Of a stretch of DNA of 64,000 nt, positions 52,390 through 61,224 are shown in pieces. A model generated the notes under the pieces. The model did not search any database and was not told the DNA's origin. It saw only the letters and a program-made list of their open reading frames with translations. The position numbers were made by a program, and so were the translations under genes. The stretch's first letter is position 1. Each line of letters opens with the position of its first letter. The DNA comes from Micromonospora antibiotica (GTDB taxonomy: Bacteria > Actinomycetota > Actinomycetes > Mycobacteriales > Micromonosporaceae), in assembly GCF_017599305.1 (NCBI RefSeq), contig NZ_JAGFWR010000007.1, forward strand, positions 248,001 through 312,000. Direction: 5' to 3'.

Positions 52390-52850
52390 GCCCGCGAGCG
52401 TAGGTACCGGCCGGAGTCCACAGCCACACCTTTTCCCCACCGGTCGTCCCGATGACTCTGGGTAACACCTTTCTCTGGCTGCGACTTTCCCACTCTCCGT
52501 AATCCCCAGTCGACTCCTGCCCTGTCACCCTCGCTCCCTTTGCTCTGCTGCCATGGAGGCGACAGGCGGTTGAGCTGCTGCTGCGCGTTTGCTGCTCGGG
52601 CGGATGCGGCGTCAAGTCGGTCACCCTCGGTGCCTGTCGCGTGGATGGCAGCAGAGCAAAGCGGGTGAACTTGGGTGGGGTGGGGTCGACGAAATGTTGC
52701 TGAGGGTGATGGTTGCGGTCGACGTTCAGCCGTCGCGTGTGGGTGCCCGGTGGGCAGGGGCGGCCCGGCTCACGTGGCCGGGGCGTGCGGCCCAGGCCGG
52801 AAACCGGGCGGGGCAGGCCGGAAACCGGGCGGCGCAGGCCGGTGCAGGGG
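52390..52850. other. 461-bp spacer with a long inverted repeat
   Basis: Contains the inverted repeat of 52538-52661 (separate entry) and, next to the lacI stop, GCAGGCCGGAAACCGGGCGG-type direct repeats at about 52795-52845. No gene is convincing. Confidence 0.55.
52538..52661. repeat. 30-bp imperfect inverted repeat around a 64-base loop
   Basis: Arms 52538-52567 (CTTTGCTCTGCTGCCATGGA and on) and 52632-52661 match at 27 of 30 positions. It could be a structured RNA, a protein-bound site or the end pair of a small mobile element. Confidence 0.75.
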
Positions 52851-53858
52851 TCAGGCGGACTGTCGGATCACCAGCTCCGTCGGCAACACCACCGCCCGCT
52901 CCACCTCCGCACCGTCGGCGAGGGCCAGCAGCAGCCGGGTCATCTTCCGGCCCAACTCGACGATCGGCTGCCGCACGGTGGTCAGCGGCGGCTCGGTGTA
53001 GGCGGCCGTCTCGATGTCGTCGAAACCGATCACCGCGACGTCCTCCGGTACCCGCCGGCCCGCCTCGTGCAACGCCCGCAGGGCGGCGTGCGCCATCAGG
53101 TCGGAGGCGGCGAAAACCGCATCCAGATCGGGGTACGCGGCGAGCAGCCGACGCATCGCGATGGTCCCCGACTCGCGGGTGAAGTCGCCGTACTCGATCA
53201 TCTGGGGCAGGCCGGCGGCGACGACGGTGTCCCGGTAGCCGGCGAGCCGTTCGATGCCGGCGACCATGTCCTGCGGGCCCGCGATGGTGGCGATCCGGCG
53301 GCGACCGTTGTCGATCAGGTAGCGGGTCGCCCTGGCGACCCCCCCGATGTGGTCCACGTCGATGTACGGCACGTCGGCGGCGTCCAGCGGCCGGCCGCTG
53401 CACACCACCGGTATCCCCAGCCGGGCGAGTCGGCCGGGCAGCGGGTCCTCCCCGTGCAGCGAGGCGAACAGCACCCCGTCGACGTGCCGGCCGGTGGTGT
53501 ACCGGGTGACCCGGTCGTGCCCGGCGGGCGAGCCGGCCAGCATCAGCACCAACTGCTTGTCGGCGGCCTCCAACTCCTGGGCCGCGCCCCGGATGAGCCC
53601 GGGGAAGACCTGGTCGTCGGAGAAGACCCGGGTGGCCGCCTCCGGCAGCACCAGGGCGACCGAGTCGGTCCGCTGGGTGACCAGGCTGCGGGCGGCCAGG
53701 TTCGGCACGTACCCCAGCTCAGCCACCGCCCGACGGACCGCCTCCTGGATCGGCTCGGCGACCGTGGTGGAGCCGTTCACCACCCGGGACACCGTCGCCC
53801 GGGACACGCCGGCCTGCCGGGCGACCTCCTCCAGGGTGGGGCGCTGTGCCGCCGTCAT
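52851..53858 (-). CDS. LacI-family repressor of the beta-glucoside operon
   Basis: 335 residues. HTH and hinge (LEEVARQAGVSRATVSRVVN) followed by a periplasmic-binding-like domain. The last gene of the leftward cluster, 19 bases after the glucosidase, so it is probably co-transcribed with it. Its likely operators GAGAGCGCTCTC flank the promoter of the binding-protein gene. Confidence 0.92.
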   Translation of the reverse strand: MTAAQRPTLEEVARQAGVSRATVSRVVNGSTTVAEPIQEAVRRAVAELGYVPNLAARSLVTQRTDSVALVLPEAATRVFSDDQVFPGLIRGAAQELEAADKQLVLMLAGSPAGHDRVTRYTTGRHVDGVLFASLHGEDPLPGRLARLGIPVVCSGRPLDAADVPYIDVDHIGGVARATRYLIDNGRRRIATIAGPQDMVAGIERLAGYRDTVVAAGLPQMIEYGDFTRESGTIAMRRLLAAYPDLDAVFAASDLMAHAALRALHEAGRRVPEDVAVIGFDDIETAAYTEPPLTTVRQPIVELGRKMTRLLLALADGAEVERAVVLPTELVIRQSA

Positions 53859-53877
53859 ACCCGTTACCACCGCCTCG

Positions 53878-55257
53878 TCACAGCCCGTTCCGGGAGATCA
53901 CCTCCTGGTACCACCGGGCGCTCGACTTCGGGGTGCGCCGCTGGTTCAGATAGTCGACGTGGACGATCCCGAACCGCTTCCGATAGCCCTCGGCCCACTC
54001 GAAGTTGTCCAGCAACGACCATACGAGATAGCCGCGCAGGTCGACGCCGCGGGAGATGGCCTCGTGCGCGGCCCGCAGATGCCCGTCGAGGTAGGAGATC
54101 CGGTCGGTGTCGTCGATCCGGCCCGATCCGTCGGCGTCGAGGCCGGCACTGTCGTCCGGGAACGCGCCGCCGTTCTCCGTGATCATCAGTGGCAGCCCGG
54201 GATAGTCGGTGCCGATCCGCACCAGCAGCCGGGTCAGCCCGGCCGGCTCGATCTGCCAGCCCATGTCGGACACCGGCCCGCTGGCCGGCAGGAACTCCAC
54301 CGCCCCCTCGGTGCCCGGGTAGGCGCTGCTGCCGCCCCCGTCCGGGCGGCCCGCGACATAGGTCGGTGAGTAGTAGTTGATCCCGAGCAGGTCCAGCGGC
54401 GCCGCGATGATCTTCTCGTCGCCGGGCCGGATGAACGTGGGCTCCACCATCCGGGCGACGTGTTCGAGCACGTCGGCGGGGTAGCCGGCCCCGGTCAGCG
54501 GGTCCAGGAAGATCCGGTTCTGGAGGCCGTCGACGAGACGTACCGCGGCGGCGTCGGCGGCGCTGTCCGGGTCGGCCGGTGCGACGTCCGCCGGGTTGAG
54601 GGTGATCCCGACCGTCTGCGCGCCCGCCGACCGCAGCGCCCGCGCCGCCAACCCGTGCCCCAGCAACAGATGGTGTACGGCCCGGAACGCCGCCCCGGCG
54701 TCCTGCACGCCGGGGGCGTGCACCCCGTTGCCGTACCCCAGGTACGCCGAGCACCACGGCTCGTTGAGCGTCGTCCAGGTGCGGATGCGGTCACCGAGCC
54801 GGGCGTGCACGGCCAGGGCGTAGTCGGCGAAGTGCTCGGCGGTCTCCCGGCTGGTCCAGCCGCCCCGGTCCTGCAGACCCTGAGGCAGGTCCCAGTGGTA
54901 GAGCGTGACGATCGGGTCGATGCCCCGGTCGAGCAGCGCGTCGGTCAACCGGTCGTAGAAGTCCAGGCCGCGCGGGTTGACCGGGCCGGTGCCGTCCGGC
55001 CTGATCCGGGGCCAGGCCACCGAGAACCGGTACGCGGCCAGACCCAGCTCGGCCATCAGCGCCACGTCGTCGGCGTACCGGTGGTAGTGGTCGCAGGCGA
55101 CGTCACCGGTGTGCCCGGCGAACACCTTGCCCGGCGTACGGCTGAAGGTGTCCCAGATCGACTCGCCGCGACCGTCGTCCCGGGCCGCGCCCTCGATCTG
55201 GTACGCGGCGGTCGCCGCGCCCCACACGAAGCCCTCCGGAAATCGAACCTCATTCAC
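53878..55257 (-). CDS. family 1 beta-glucosidase
   Basis: 459 residues. FPEGFVWGAATAAYQIEGA at the start, acid/base Glu in TLNEPWC at about residue 165 and nucleophile Glu in MITENGGAF at about 360. Cytoplasmic (no signal). It cleaves imported beta-glucosides or cellobiose-like sugars. The GTG at 55257 follows the GGAGG of the intercistronic repeat. Confidence 0.95.
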   Translation of the reverse strand: MNEVRFPEGFVWGAATAAYQIEGAARDDGRGESIWDTFSRTPGKVFAGHTGDVACDHYHRYADDVALMAELGLAAYRFSVAWPRIRPDGTGPVNPRGLDFYDRLTDALLDRGIDPIVTLYHWDLPQGLQDRGGWTSRETAEHFADYALAVHARLGDRIRTWTTLNEPWCSAYLGYGNGVHAPGVQDAGAAFRAVHHLLLGHGLAARALRSAGAQTVGITLNPADVAPADPDSAADAAAVRLVDGLQNRIFLDPLTGAGYPADVLEHVARMVEPTFIRPGDEKIIAAPLDLLGINYYSPTYVAGRPDGGGSSAYPGTEGAVEFLPASGPVSDMGWQIEPAGLTRLLVRIGTDYPGLPLMITENGGAFPDDSAGLDADGSGRIDDTDRISYLDGHLRAAHEAISRGVDLRGYLVWSLLDNFEWAEGYRKRFGIVHVDYLNQRRTPKSSARWYQEVISRNGL

Positions 55258-55264
55258 GCGGCTA

Positions 55265-55380
55265 CCTCCTTCGTTCGCGACTGCGGGGCTCGCAAGATCG
55301 GCTCACTCCTCGCGCTCACGCGGTGCTCCCTTTCGTTCGCGACTGCGGGGCTCGCAAGACCGGCTCACTCCTCGCGCTCA
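55265..55380 (-). repeat. intercistronic repeat element, copies 2 and 3 in tandem
   Basis: Two copies with a 62-base period. Read on the minus strand the first begins with the TGA stop of the permease (TGAGCGCGAGGAGTGAGCC) and the second ends in CGAACGAAGGAGG, the ribosome binding site of the glucosidase. Confidence 0.9.
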
Positions 55381-56211
55381 CGCTTTGACCGCACCTTCCA
55401 TGATGCCGCCGATGATCTGGCGGCCGAACACGACGAACACCAGCAGCAGCGGCAGCGTCGCGATCGCCGTGCCGGTGAACACCTGTGACATGTCCTGGTA
55501 GTAACCGTCGGAGAGGGCCCGCAGCGACAACTGCACGGTCGGGTTCTCCGGGTCGTTGAGCACAGCGTACGGCCAGAGGAAGTCGTTCCAGGTGGTCATG
55601 AACGTGAGCAGGCCGAGCACGGCGGCGGCGGGCCGCAGCGCGGGCAGCACCACGTTCCAGTAGATCCGCAGCGTGTGGCAGCCGTCGACCCGGGCCGCCT
55701 CGATCAGCTCGGTGCTGACCGCCTGGGCCGCGTACTGGCGCATCATGAACACGCCGAATCCGGTGACCAGGGCCGGGACGATCACCGCCGGCAGCCGGTC
55801 GTTCCAGTTCAGCTTGGTCATCAGCAGGTACAGCGGGATGACCCCGAGCTGGGTGGGCACCATCATGGTGGCAATGATGATCATGAGTAGCGCGTTGCGT
55901 CCCCGGAACCGCAGCTTGGCGAAGGCGAACCCGGCCAGGGTGGAGAAGAGCACCACCGAGAAGGTGACGCTGACCGCGACGATCGTCGAGTTGACCAGGC
56001 CGGTGAGGAAGTGCGCGTCGGGGTTGGCGAAGAGCCGGGTGATGTTCGCGCCGAGGTTGCCGCCGGGGGTGAGCGGCGGCGGCACCTGGCCCATCGCGTC
56101 GCTGCTGCGGCTGGCGACCACGAACATCCAGTAGATCGGGAAGATCGACAGCAGGGCGGTGAGCGTCAGTGCCGGGTAGGTGAGCCGGCCGGCCGACCAG
56201 ATGCGGTTCAT
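55378..56211 (-). CDS. sugar ABC transporter permease (MalG-type)
   Basis: 277 residues with six membrane segments and coupling motif IEAARVDGCHTLRIYWNVVLP. It pairs with the upstream permease. The ATG overlaps the upstream stop. No ATPase gene is present; such systems often share an MsiK-like ATPase encoded elsewhere. Confidence 0.93.
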   Translation of the reverse strand: MNRIWSAGRLTYPALTLTALLSIFPIYWMFVVASRSSDAMGQVPPPLTPGGNLGANITRLFANPDAHFLTGLVNSTIVAVSVTFSVVLFSTLAGFAFAKLRFRGRNALLMIIIATMMVPTQLGVIPLYLLMTKLNWNDRLPAVIVPALVTGFGVFMMRQYAAQAVSTELIEAARVDGCHTLRIYWNVVLPALRPAAAVLGLLTFMTTWNDFLWPYAVLNDPENPTVQLSLRALSDGYYQDMSQVFTGTAIATLPLLLVFVVFGRQIIGGIMEGAVKA

Positions 56212-57194
56212 CGGTCCCCCTTGCGGGCGCCGCCGCCGAGCCGGCGCAGGATCAGTACGTTGATCGCCGCGACCACCGCGATCAGGGCGAAGAGCAGCCA
56301 GGCGACGGCCGAGCCGTAGCCGAAGTTGTAGTGCGGGGCGAAGGCGTTCTCGAACATGTACATGGTCATCGTCTGGGATTCGCGCAGCGGCCCGCCCCGG
56401 ATCGCGTTGGTGCCGGAGTTGAACAGCCGGGGCTCGGTGAACAGTTGTAGTCCGCCGATGGTGGAGATGATCACCGCGAAGATGATCGTGGGTTTGAGCA
56501 GCGGCACGGTGATCGACCAGAACTGCCGGGCCCGGCCGGCCCCGTCGATGGAGGCGGACTCGTACAGGTCGCGGGGGATGGCCTGCATCGCGGCCAGGAA
56601 GATCAGCGCGTTGTAGCCGGTCCACCGCCAGTCGACCATGGCGGAGATCGCCGTCCAGGCGGCGAACCGGTTCGCCTTCCAGTCGATCGCGTCGACGCCG
56701 ACCAGGTCGAGCAGCCAGTTGATCATGCCGAACTCGCGGCCGAAGAGCACCGCGAAGACGATCGCCACCGCCGCCGTCGAGGTCACGTTGGGCACCAGCA
56801 CCGCCATCCGCCAGGTGGTCCGCGCCCGCAGCCGGCGGTTGAGCAGGTTGGCCAGCCACAGGGCGGCGAGCAGCTGCGGCACCGTGGAGAGGACGAAGAT
56901 GCCCAGCGTGTTCACCACCGAGTTCCAGAAGTCGGCGTCGGCCAGCAGCTGGGTGTAGTTCTGCGCGCCCACGAAGGCCGGGTCCACCCCCAGCAGGTCC
57001 CAGTCGTGCAGCGACACCCAGAACGTGTACGCCAGCGGATAGAGCCCGAAGATCGCGAAGAGCAGGAAGAACGGCGTCACGTACAGGTAGGGCGAGTACC
57101 TGACGTCGAGCCGGGCCAACCGGTGCTCCCGCTCGGGCCGTCTGCTCCGGGTCCGTACCGCCCCCGGCGGCGGACCGTCGACCTGAACAACCAT
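56208..57194 (-). CDS. sugar ABC transporter permease (MalF-type)
   Basis: 328 residues with about 30 polar N-terminal residues, six membrane segments and coupling motif YESASIDGAGRARQFWSITVP. It forms the channel with the MalG-type permease. It lies 97 bases after the binding-protein gene. Confidence 0.93.
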   Translation of the reverse strand: MVVQVDGPPPGAVRTRSRRPEREHRLARLDVRYSPYLYVTPFFLLFAIFGLYPLAYTFWVSLHDWDLLGVDPAFVGAQNYTQLLADADFWNSVVNTLGIFVLSTVPQLLAALWLANLLNRRLRARTTWRMAVLVPNVTSTAAVAIVFAVLFGREFGMINWLLDLVGVDAIDWKANRFAAWTAISAMVDWRWTGYNALIFLAAMQAIPRDLYESASIDGAGRARQFWSITVPLLKPTIIFAVIISTIGGLQLFTEPRLFNSGTNAIRGGPLRESQTMTMYMFENAFAPHYNFGYGSAVAWLLFALIAVVAAINVLILRRLGGGARKGDR

Positions 57195-57291
57195 CTCCCG
57201 TGCTCTTCCTCTCGTGGTCCCGGCCTGCACCTGCCCGCCCGTCCGCGGGGCGGGGCCACGGCGTGGACCCGTGACCCCGCCCCGCACGGGG

Positions 57292-58599
57292 TTACTTGGC
57301 GGCGGCCTTGCGGGCGTTGGTGGTGGCGTCGGTCCAGCCCTGGGCGGGGTTGCGCTGACCCAGCTCGACGGTGCGTACGGCGTTCTCCACCTCGGTGCGG
57401 ACGGCCTGGTTCTTGGGGCCCATGTAGACCGGCTTGAGGCTCTTCGCACCGGCGGCGAAGATCTTGCCGACTGGGGCGTCGGAGAAGTACGCGTTGGTCG
57501 AGCCGACGACCGCCGGGTCGTCGAGCGCCTGCGGGGACGACGGCAGCGGCCCCTTCTCCTGGAACGCGCCGATCTGGCCCTTGGCGCTGGTCAGGAACTT
57601 GGCCAGCTCGATCGCCTCGGCCTGGTGCCGGCTCTGCTTCGGCACCGCCAGGTAGGAGCCGCCCCAGTTGCCGCCGCTGCCGGGCACCTGGGCGATGTCC
57701 CACTTGCCCTTGGCGTCCGGGCCGGCGTTGCCCTCGATCACCCCGGTCATCCAGGCCGGGCAGGCGATGGTGGCGAACTTGGCCTGCTTGAAGGCCGACA
57801 CCCACTCCTCCGACCAGGCCCCGTACCGGCCGGACAGGCCGGAGTCGATGATGTCGACGGTGGTGTCGTACGCCTGGCGTACCGCCGGATTGCTGTCGAC
57901 CACCAGCTTGTCGGCGGTGTCGTAGTAGCTGTAGCCGGTGGTGTTGCCGGCGGTCTGCAACAGGATGGTGTTGAAGGTGTTGGTGGCGGCGTCGAGGAAG
58001 GCCGCGCCGGTGTTCCTGGCCTTGAACTGCTCGCCGACCCGTACGTAGTCCTGCCAGGTGGGCCAGAGCTTGGACACGGCCTCCCGGTCGGTGGGCAGGC
58101 CGGCGGCGGCGAAGAGGTCCTTGCGGTAGCAGATCGCCATCCCGCCGACGTCCGTGCCCAGCCCGATGAGCTGCTTGCCGTCGGCGGTCAGCCCGCCGTT
58201 CCACTTCCACTCCAGGAAGTTGCCCTTGAGGTCGGCGGCGCCGTGGTCGAGCAGGTTGACGAAGTTCTGCGGGTTGGCCTTGTACTCGACCAGCAGCCCC
58301 TCCTCGATGGCGACCACGTCACCGGCGCCCTTGCCGGCGGCGAGCCACTGGGTGAGCTTGGGGGAGTACTCGTCGAGGTTGCCGCCGGTGCCCCGCTCCA
58401 CGATCTTGATGCCGGGGTGGTCGGCCTCGTACTGCCGGTAGAGCTTCTCGTAGCCGAACTGGCCGAACACGTCGACGGTCAGCGTGACCGGTCCGCCGTC
58501 GGCGGCCTCGTCGTCGCCGCCGCAGGCGGTGGTGGTGAGCAGTGCGGTGGTGGCCACCAGGGCGATCGCCGCGAGACGGCGGCGGGTAAAGACACCCAT
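57292..58599 (-). CDS. sugar-binding lipoprotein of an ABC transporter
   Basis: 435 residues. Lipobox-like TTAC at residues 23-26, then a family 1 solute-binding fold (LTVDVFGQFGYEKLYRQYEADHPGI). First gene of the operon, delivering beta-glucosides or oligosaccharides to the permeases (substrate inferred from the GH1 gene). Confidence 0.93.
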   Translation of the reverse strand: MGVFTRRRLAAIALVATTALLTTTACGGDDEAADGGPVTLTVDVFGQFGYEKLYRQYEADHPGIKIVERGTGGNLDEYSPKLTQWLAAGKGAGDVVAIEEGLLVEYKANPQNFVNLLDHGAADLKGNFLEWKWNGGLTADGKQLIGLGTDVGGMAICYRKDLFAAAGLPTDREAVSKLWPTWQDYVRVGEQFKARNTGAAFLDAATNTFNTILLQTAGNTTGYSYYDTADKLVVDSNPAVRQAYDTTVDIIDSGLSGRYGAWSEEWVSAFKQAKFATIACPAWMTGVIEGNAGPDAKGKWDIAQVPGSGGNWGGSYLAVPKQSRHQAEAIELAKFLTSAKGQIGAFQEKGPLPSSPQALDDPAVVGSTNAYFSDAPVGKIFAAGAKSLKPVYMGPKNQAVRTEVENAVRTVELGQRNPAQGWTDATTNARKAAAK

Positions 58600-58689
58600 G
58601 GGTCGGACCCCTCTCAGGTCGGGTGGTGGGGTGTGGACCTGCGTATGAGCGGGCCGTACGGATCGTCGGCCCGGATTCGATCTCTGCGA

Positions 58690-58701
58690 GAGAGCGCTCT
58701 C
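58690..58701. promoter_or_regulatory. LacI-type operator 1
   Basis: Perfect palindrome GAGAGCGCTCTC just downstream of the core promoter. Confidence 0.85.
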
Positions 58702-58706
58702 ACGAC

Positions 58707-58735
58707 AGGGTGGTGGGTCGATGGACTCCTGTCAA
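58707..58735 (-). promoter_or_regulatory. promoter of the beta-glucoside operon
   Basis: A perfect -35 TTGACA (58735-58730) is separated by 17 bases from CACCCT (58712-58707). It is boxed in by operators 1 and 2. Confidence 0.7.
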
Positions 58736-58748
58736 GAGAGCGCTCTCT
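58735..58748. promoter_or_regulatory. LacI-type operator 2
   Basis: Palindrome AGAGAGCGCTCTCT overlapping the -35; its centre is 46 bases from that of operator 1. Confidence 0.85.
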
Positions 58749-58789
58749 CGGGTCGTCGCCGAACTGCGGGGCCGCCCGCCCGAGCTACA

Positions 58790-58877
58790 CCGGGAACGCC
58801 GAGAGCGGCCGTCCCGGAGCTACGCCGTGCGCAACGACCCCGATCCACGCCGGGAACGCCGAGAGCGGCCGTCCCGG
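58790..58877. repeat. 28-bp direct repeat
   Basis: CCGGGAACGCCGAGAGCGGC and the next 8 bases occur at 58790 and 58850 (period 60). Both contain GAGAGCG, a half-site of the LacI operators. Confidence 0.85.
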
Positions 58878-58896
58878 TCGGAACGGCCGCTCTCGG
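58859..58896 (-). terminator. hairpin terminator after the mycothiol-dependent enzyme gene
   Basis: A 14-bp perfect stem (CCGAGAGCGGCCGT / ACGGCCGCTCTCGG) with a 10-base loop, 28 bases past the stop at 58924. Confidence 0.8.
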
Positions 58897-58923
58897 TACA
58901 CGGCATGTGGTGGCGGGCGGGCG

Positions 58924-59685
58924 TCAGCCGACGCGCAGGCCCTCCAGCAGGGAACGGTCCCCCGCCACCCCGAGGGTGTCGAAGCTGACCCGGCCCCACA
59001 GCGCCAACAGCAGGTCGCTGGCCGAGCCGGTGACCTGCACCCGGGCGTGGTGGTCGTCGTGCCCGAAGACCGTCGCGGTGTCCAGCAGGGCCACCCCCTC
59101 GCCGCGCATCCGCAGGTACCAGTCCTGGGCGGCGTCGGTCGCGGTCAGGTGCACCACCCCCTGCCACTGCCCCCGGTTGCGCCGACGGCCGGACGGCAGC
59201 CAGGTGTCCAGCACCTCGCTCACCCCGTCGGCGGCGAGCTTCGTCTCGATCGGGTCACCGGCGGCGATGGCGAGCTGGGCGTCCCACCGGTGCACCGCCG
59301 TCTCGTGCGCCACCCGACGCGGCCAGAAACCGGCCTTCTTCGGCTGCGGCATCGGGTTCCAGGCCGGGGCCTCCGGGTCGAGCGTGTCGAACAGGGTCAC
59401 CAGCTGGTCGTACTCGTGCTGCCAGAGCTGGAGCGGGGACACCCCGGCGGGCAGCTCGGCGGTCTCGTCGCGGCGGGCCGGCTGGGCGGTGTCACCGGCA
59501 CCGGCGAAGGAGTGCACCCAGTGGTAGAGGCCGGCCAGGTGCAGGGCGAGATCGGACACCGTCCACCCCGGGCAGGACAGCACGGGTGTCTCCGGCGGGG
59601 CCTCGGCCACGGCCGCGGCGAACGCCGGGCCGTCGACCCGGAGCGCTCCCAACCAGAAGTCCTTCGTAGCGTGCAGTCTGCTCAT
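58924..59685 (-). CDS. mycothiol-dependent maleylpyruvate isomerase family protein
   Basis: 253 residues. DinB-like four-helix N-terminus (PGWTVSDLALHLAGLYHWV, HETAVHRWDAQLA) with His residues that bind the metal, and a C-terminal SCP2-like beta domain (VQVTGSASDLLLALWGR). Members use mycothiol as cofactor; the substrate is not determined. Its family fits the mshA and mshD genes in this window. Confidence 0.85.
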   Translation of the reverse strand: MSRLHATKDFWLGALRVDGPAFAAAVAEAPPETPVLSCPGWTVSDLALHLAGLYHWVHSFAGAGDTAQPARRDETAELPAGVSPLQLWQHEYDQLVTLFDTLDPEAPAWNPMPQPKKAGFWPRRVAHETAVHRWDAQLAIAAGDPIETKLAADGVSEVLDTWLPSGRRRNRGQWQGVVHLTATDAAQDWYLRMRGEGVALLDTATVFGHDDHHARVQVTGSASDLLLALWGRVSFDTLGVAGDRSLLEGLRVG

Positions 59686-59755
59686 CGCAATCCTCCCCGG
59701 GGTGACCCGGCGACCAGTGGGTGCCGTGGCTACCCCTCAGCCTAGGGTGAAAGGC

Positions 59756-60847
59756 GTGTCAGACGTCTACGCCAAACCGACAACGAGCGCCGAACCCGCC
59801 GATCCGGCCGCCCTGGCGGAATACACCACCCTGCGCCTCGGTGGCCCCGCCACCCGGTTGGAGACCGCGACCAGCGCCGACGAGATCGTCCGCCGGGTCC
59901 GCGAGGCGCACCGCCGCGACGAAGCGGTGCTGGTCCTGGCCGGTGGCAGCAACGTGGTCGTCGGAGACGCCGGCTTCCCCGGCACCGTCGTGCTGGTCCG
60001 GTCGCGGGGGTTCACCGTGGTCGCCGAGGACACCGACACCGTCACCGTACGGGTCGAAGCCGGCGAACCCTGGGACGACCTCGTCGCCGCCACCATCGGC
60101 AACGGCTGGTCCGGCCTGGAGTGCCTCTCCGGCATCCCCGGCTCGGCCGGCGCCACCCCCATCCAGAACGTCGGCGCGTACGGCCAGGAGGTCGCCGAAC
60201 GGATCACCGCCGTCCAGGTGTACGACCGCGCCGAGGACCGGCTCACCACCGTCGCCGCCCCGGACTGCGGGTTCGCCTACCGGGGCAGCATCTTCAAGTA
60301 CAGCGACCGCTGGGCGGTGCTCTCGGTCGACTTCCGGCTGGACCGCTCGCCGCTGTCCGGGCCGGTCCGCTACGCCGAACTGGCCCGCTCGCTCGGCGTC
60401 GAGGTCGGCGACCGGGTGCCGTTGACCGCCGCCCGGGACACGGTGCTGACCCTGCGCGCCGGCAAGGGCATGGTGCTCGACCCCACCGACCCGGACACCT
60501 GGTCGGTCGGCTCGTTCTTCACCAACCCGGTGCTCGACCGGGCGGCGTACGACCTGCTGCGGGAGCGCGCCGCCGACCTCGGCGACCCCCCCTCCTGGCT
60601 CTGCCCCGGTGACCTGGTGAAGGTCAGCGCCGCCTGGTTGATCGACAAGGCGGGCTTCGCCAAGGGCCACCCCGGCCCCGGTGGCACCGCCATCTCGGGC
60701 AAGCACACCCTGGCCCTGACCAACCACAGCGGCACCGCCCGTACCGCCGACCTGATCGCCCTCGCCCGCGAGATCCGCGACGGCGTGCACACCCGCTTCG
60801 CCGTCCCCCTCCACCCCGAACCCGTCCTCATCAACTGCACCCTCTAA
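59756..60847 (+). CDS. murB: UDP-N-acetylmuramate dehydrogenase
   Basis: 363 residues. FAD-binding VLAGGSNVVVGD, substrate segment SGIPGSAGATPIQNVGAYGQEV with conserved Tyr, catalytic Ser in GSFFTNP and a C-terminal Glu. Type I MurB. It reduces the enolpyruvyl group to make UDP-MurNAc for peptidoglycan. TAGGGT (59743-59748) is 7 bases before the GTG, the preferred leaderless start. Confidence 0.95.
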   Translation: MSDVYAKPTTSAEPADPAALAEYTTLRLGGPATRLETATSADEIVRRVREAHRRDEAVLVLAGGSNVVVGDAGFPGTVVLVRSRGFTVVAEDTDTVTVRVEAGEPWDDLVAATIGNGWSGLECLSGIPGSAGATPIQNVGAYGQEVAERITAVQVYDRAEDRLTTVAAPDCGFAYRGSIFKYSDRWAVLSVDFRLDRSPLSGPVRYAELARSLGVEVGDRVPLTAARDTVLTLRAGKGMVLDPTDPDTWSVGSFFTNPVLDRAAYDLLRERAADLGDPPSWLCPGDLVKVSAAWLIDKAGFAKGHPGPGGTAISGKHTLALTNHSGTARTADLIALAREIRDGVHTRFAVPLHPEPVLINCTL

Positions 60848-60896
60848 CCCACCCCAGCCCCCTCCCACCCCGCCGGCCCCGCCCGCCCCGCCCGTG

Positions 60897-61174
60897 TTGA
60901 TCAAGAGGTTTGCGTCATCCTCGCCCGCCCCCGTGACGCAATCCTCTTGATCACCGAGCCCATCCCGTGGGGGCGGCGTGCGTGGCGGAGTGGCCGGGGC
61001 CGGTGGGCGTGATCAAGAGGTTTGAGTCGTTCGCGGGTGGCCGGCTGACGCAAACCTCTTGATCACCGGTGCCGCCCCCGTCGGGGTGGGGCGGGCCGGG
61101 CCGGGCCGAGTGGTCGGGTGATCAAGAGGTTTGCGTCACGCTGCTGGCGGATTTTGACGCAAAGCTCTTGATCA
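60897..61174. repeat. three low-GC palindromic elements in tandem
   Basis: Copies at 60897-60953, 61010-61065 and 61119-61174, spaced about 110 bases. Each has about 20-base arms reading TGATCAAGAGGTTTGCGTCA and its complement, around 16-17-base variable loops. The rest of the 377-base spacer is GC-rich with no gene. It resembles a dispersed hairpin repeat family. Confidence 0.9.
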
Positions 61175-61224
61175 ACACGGGCAGGCGCGGGGGGTGCGGG
61201 GCGGGGCGGGGCGGGGTGGGGTGG

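Noticed and set aside
58623..58988. Arg/Glu-rich frame downstream of the operators
   Set aside because: Its repeats are the 28-bp direct repeats read through; it overlaps operators, promoter and terminator.
60897..61174. Possible CRISPR array
   Set aside because: Units are palindromic hairpins with long spacing and no constant-length spacers or cas genes.
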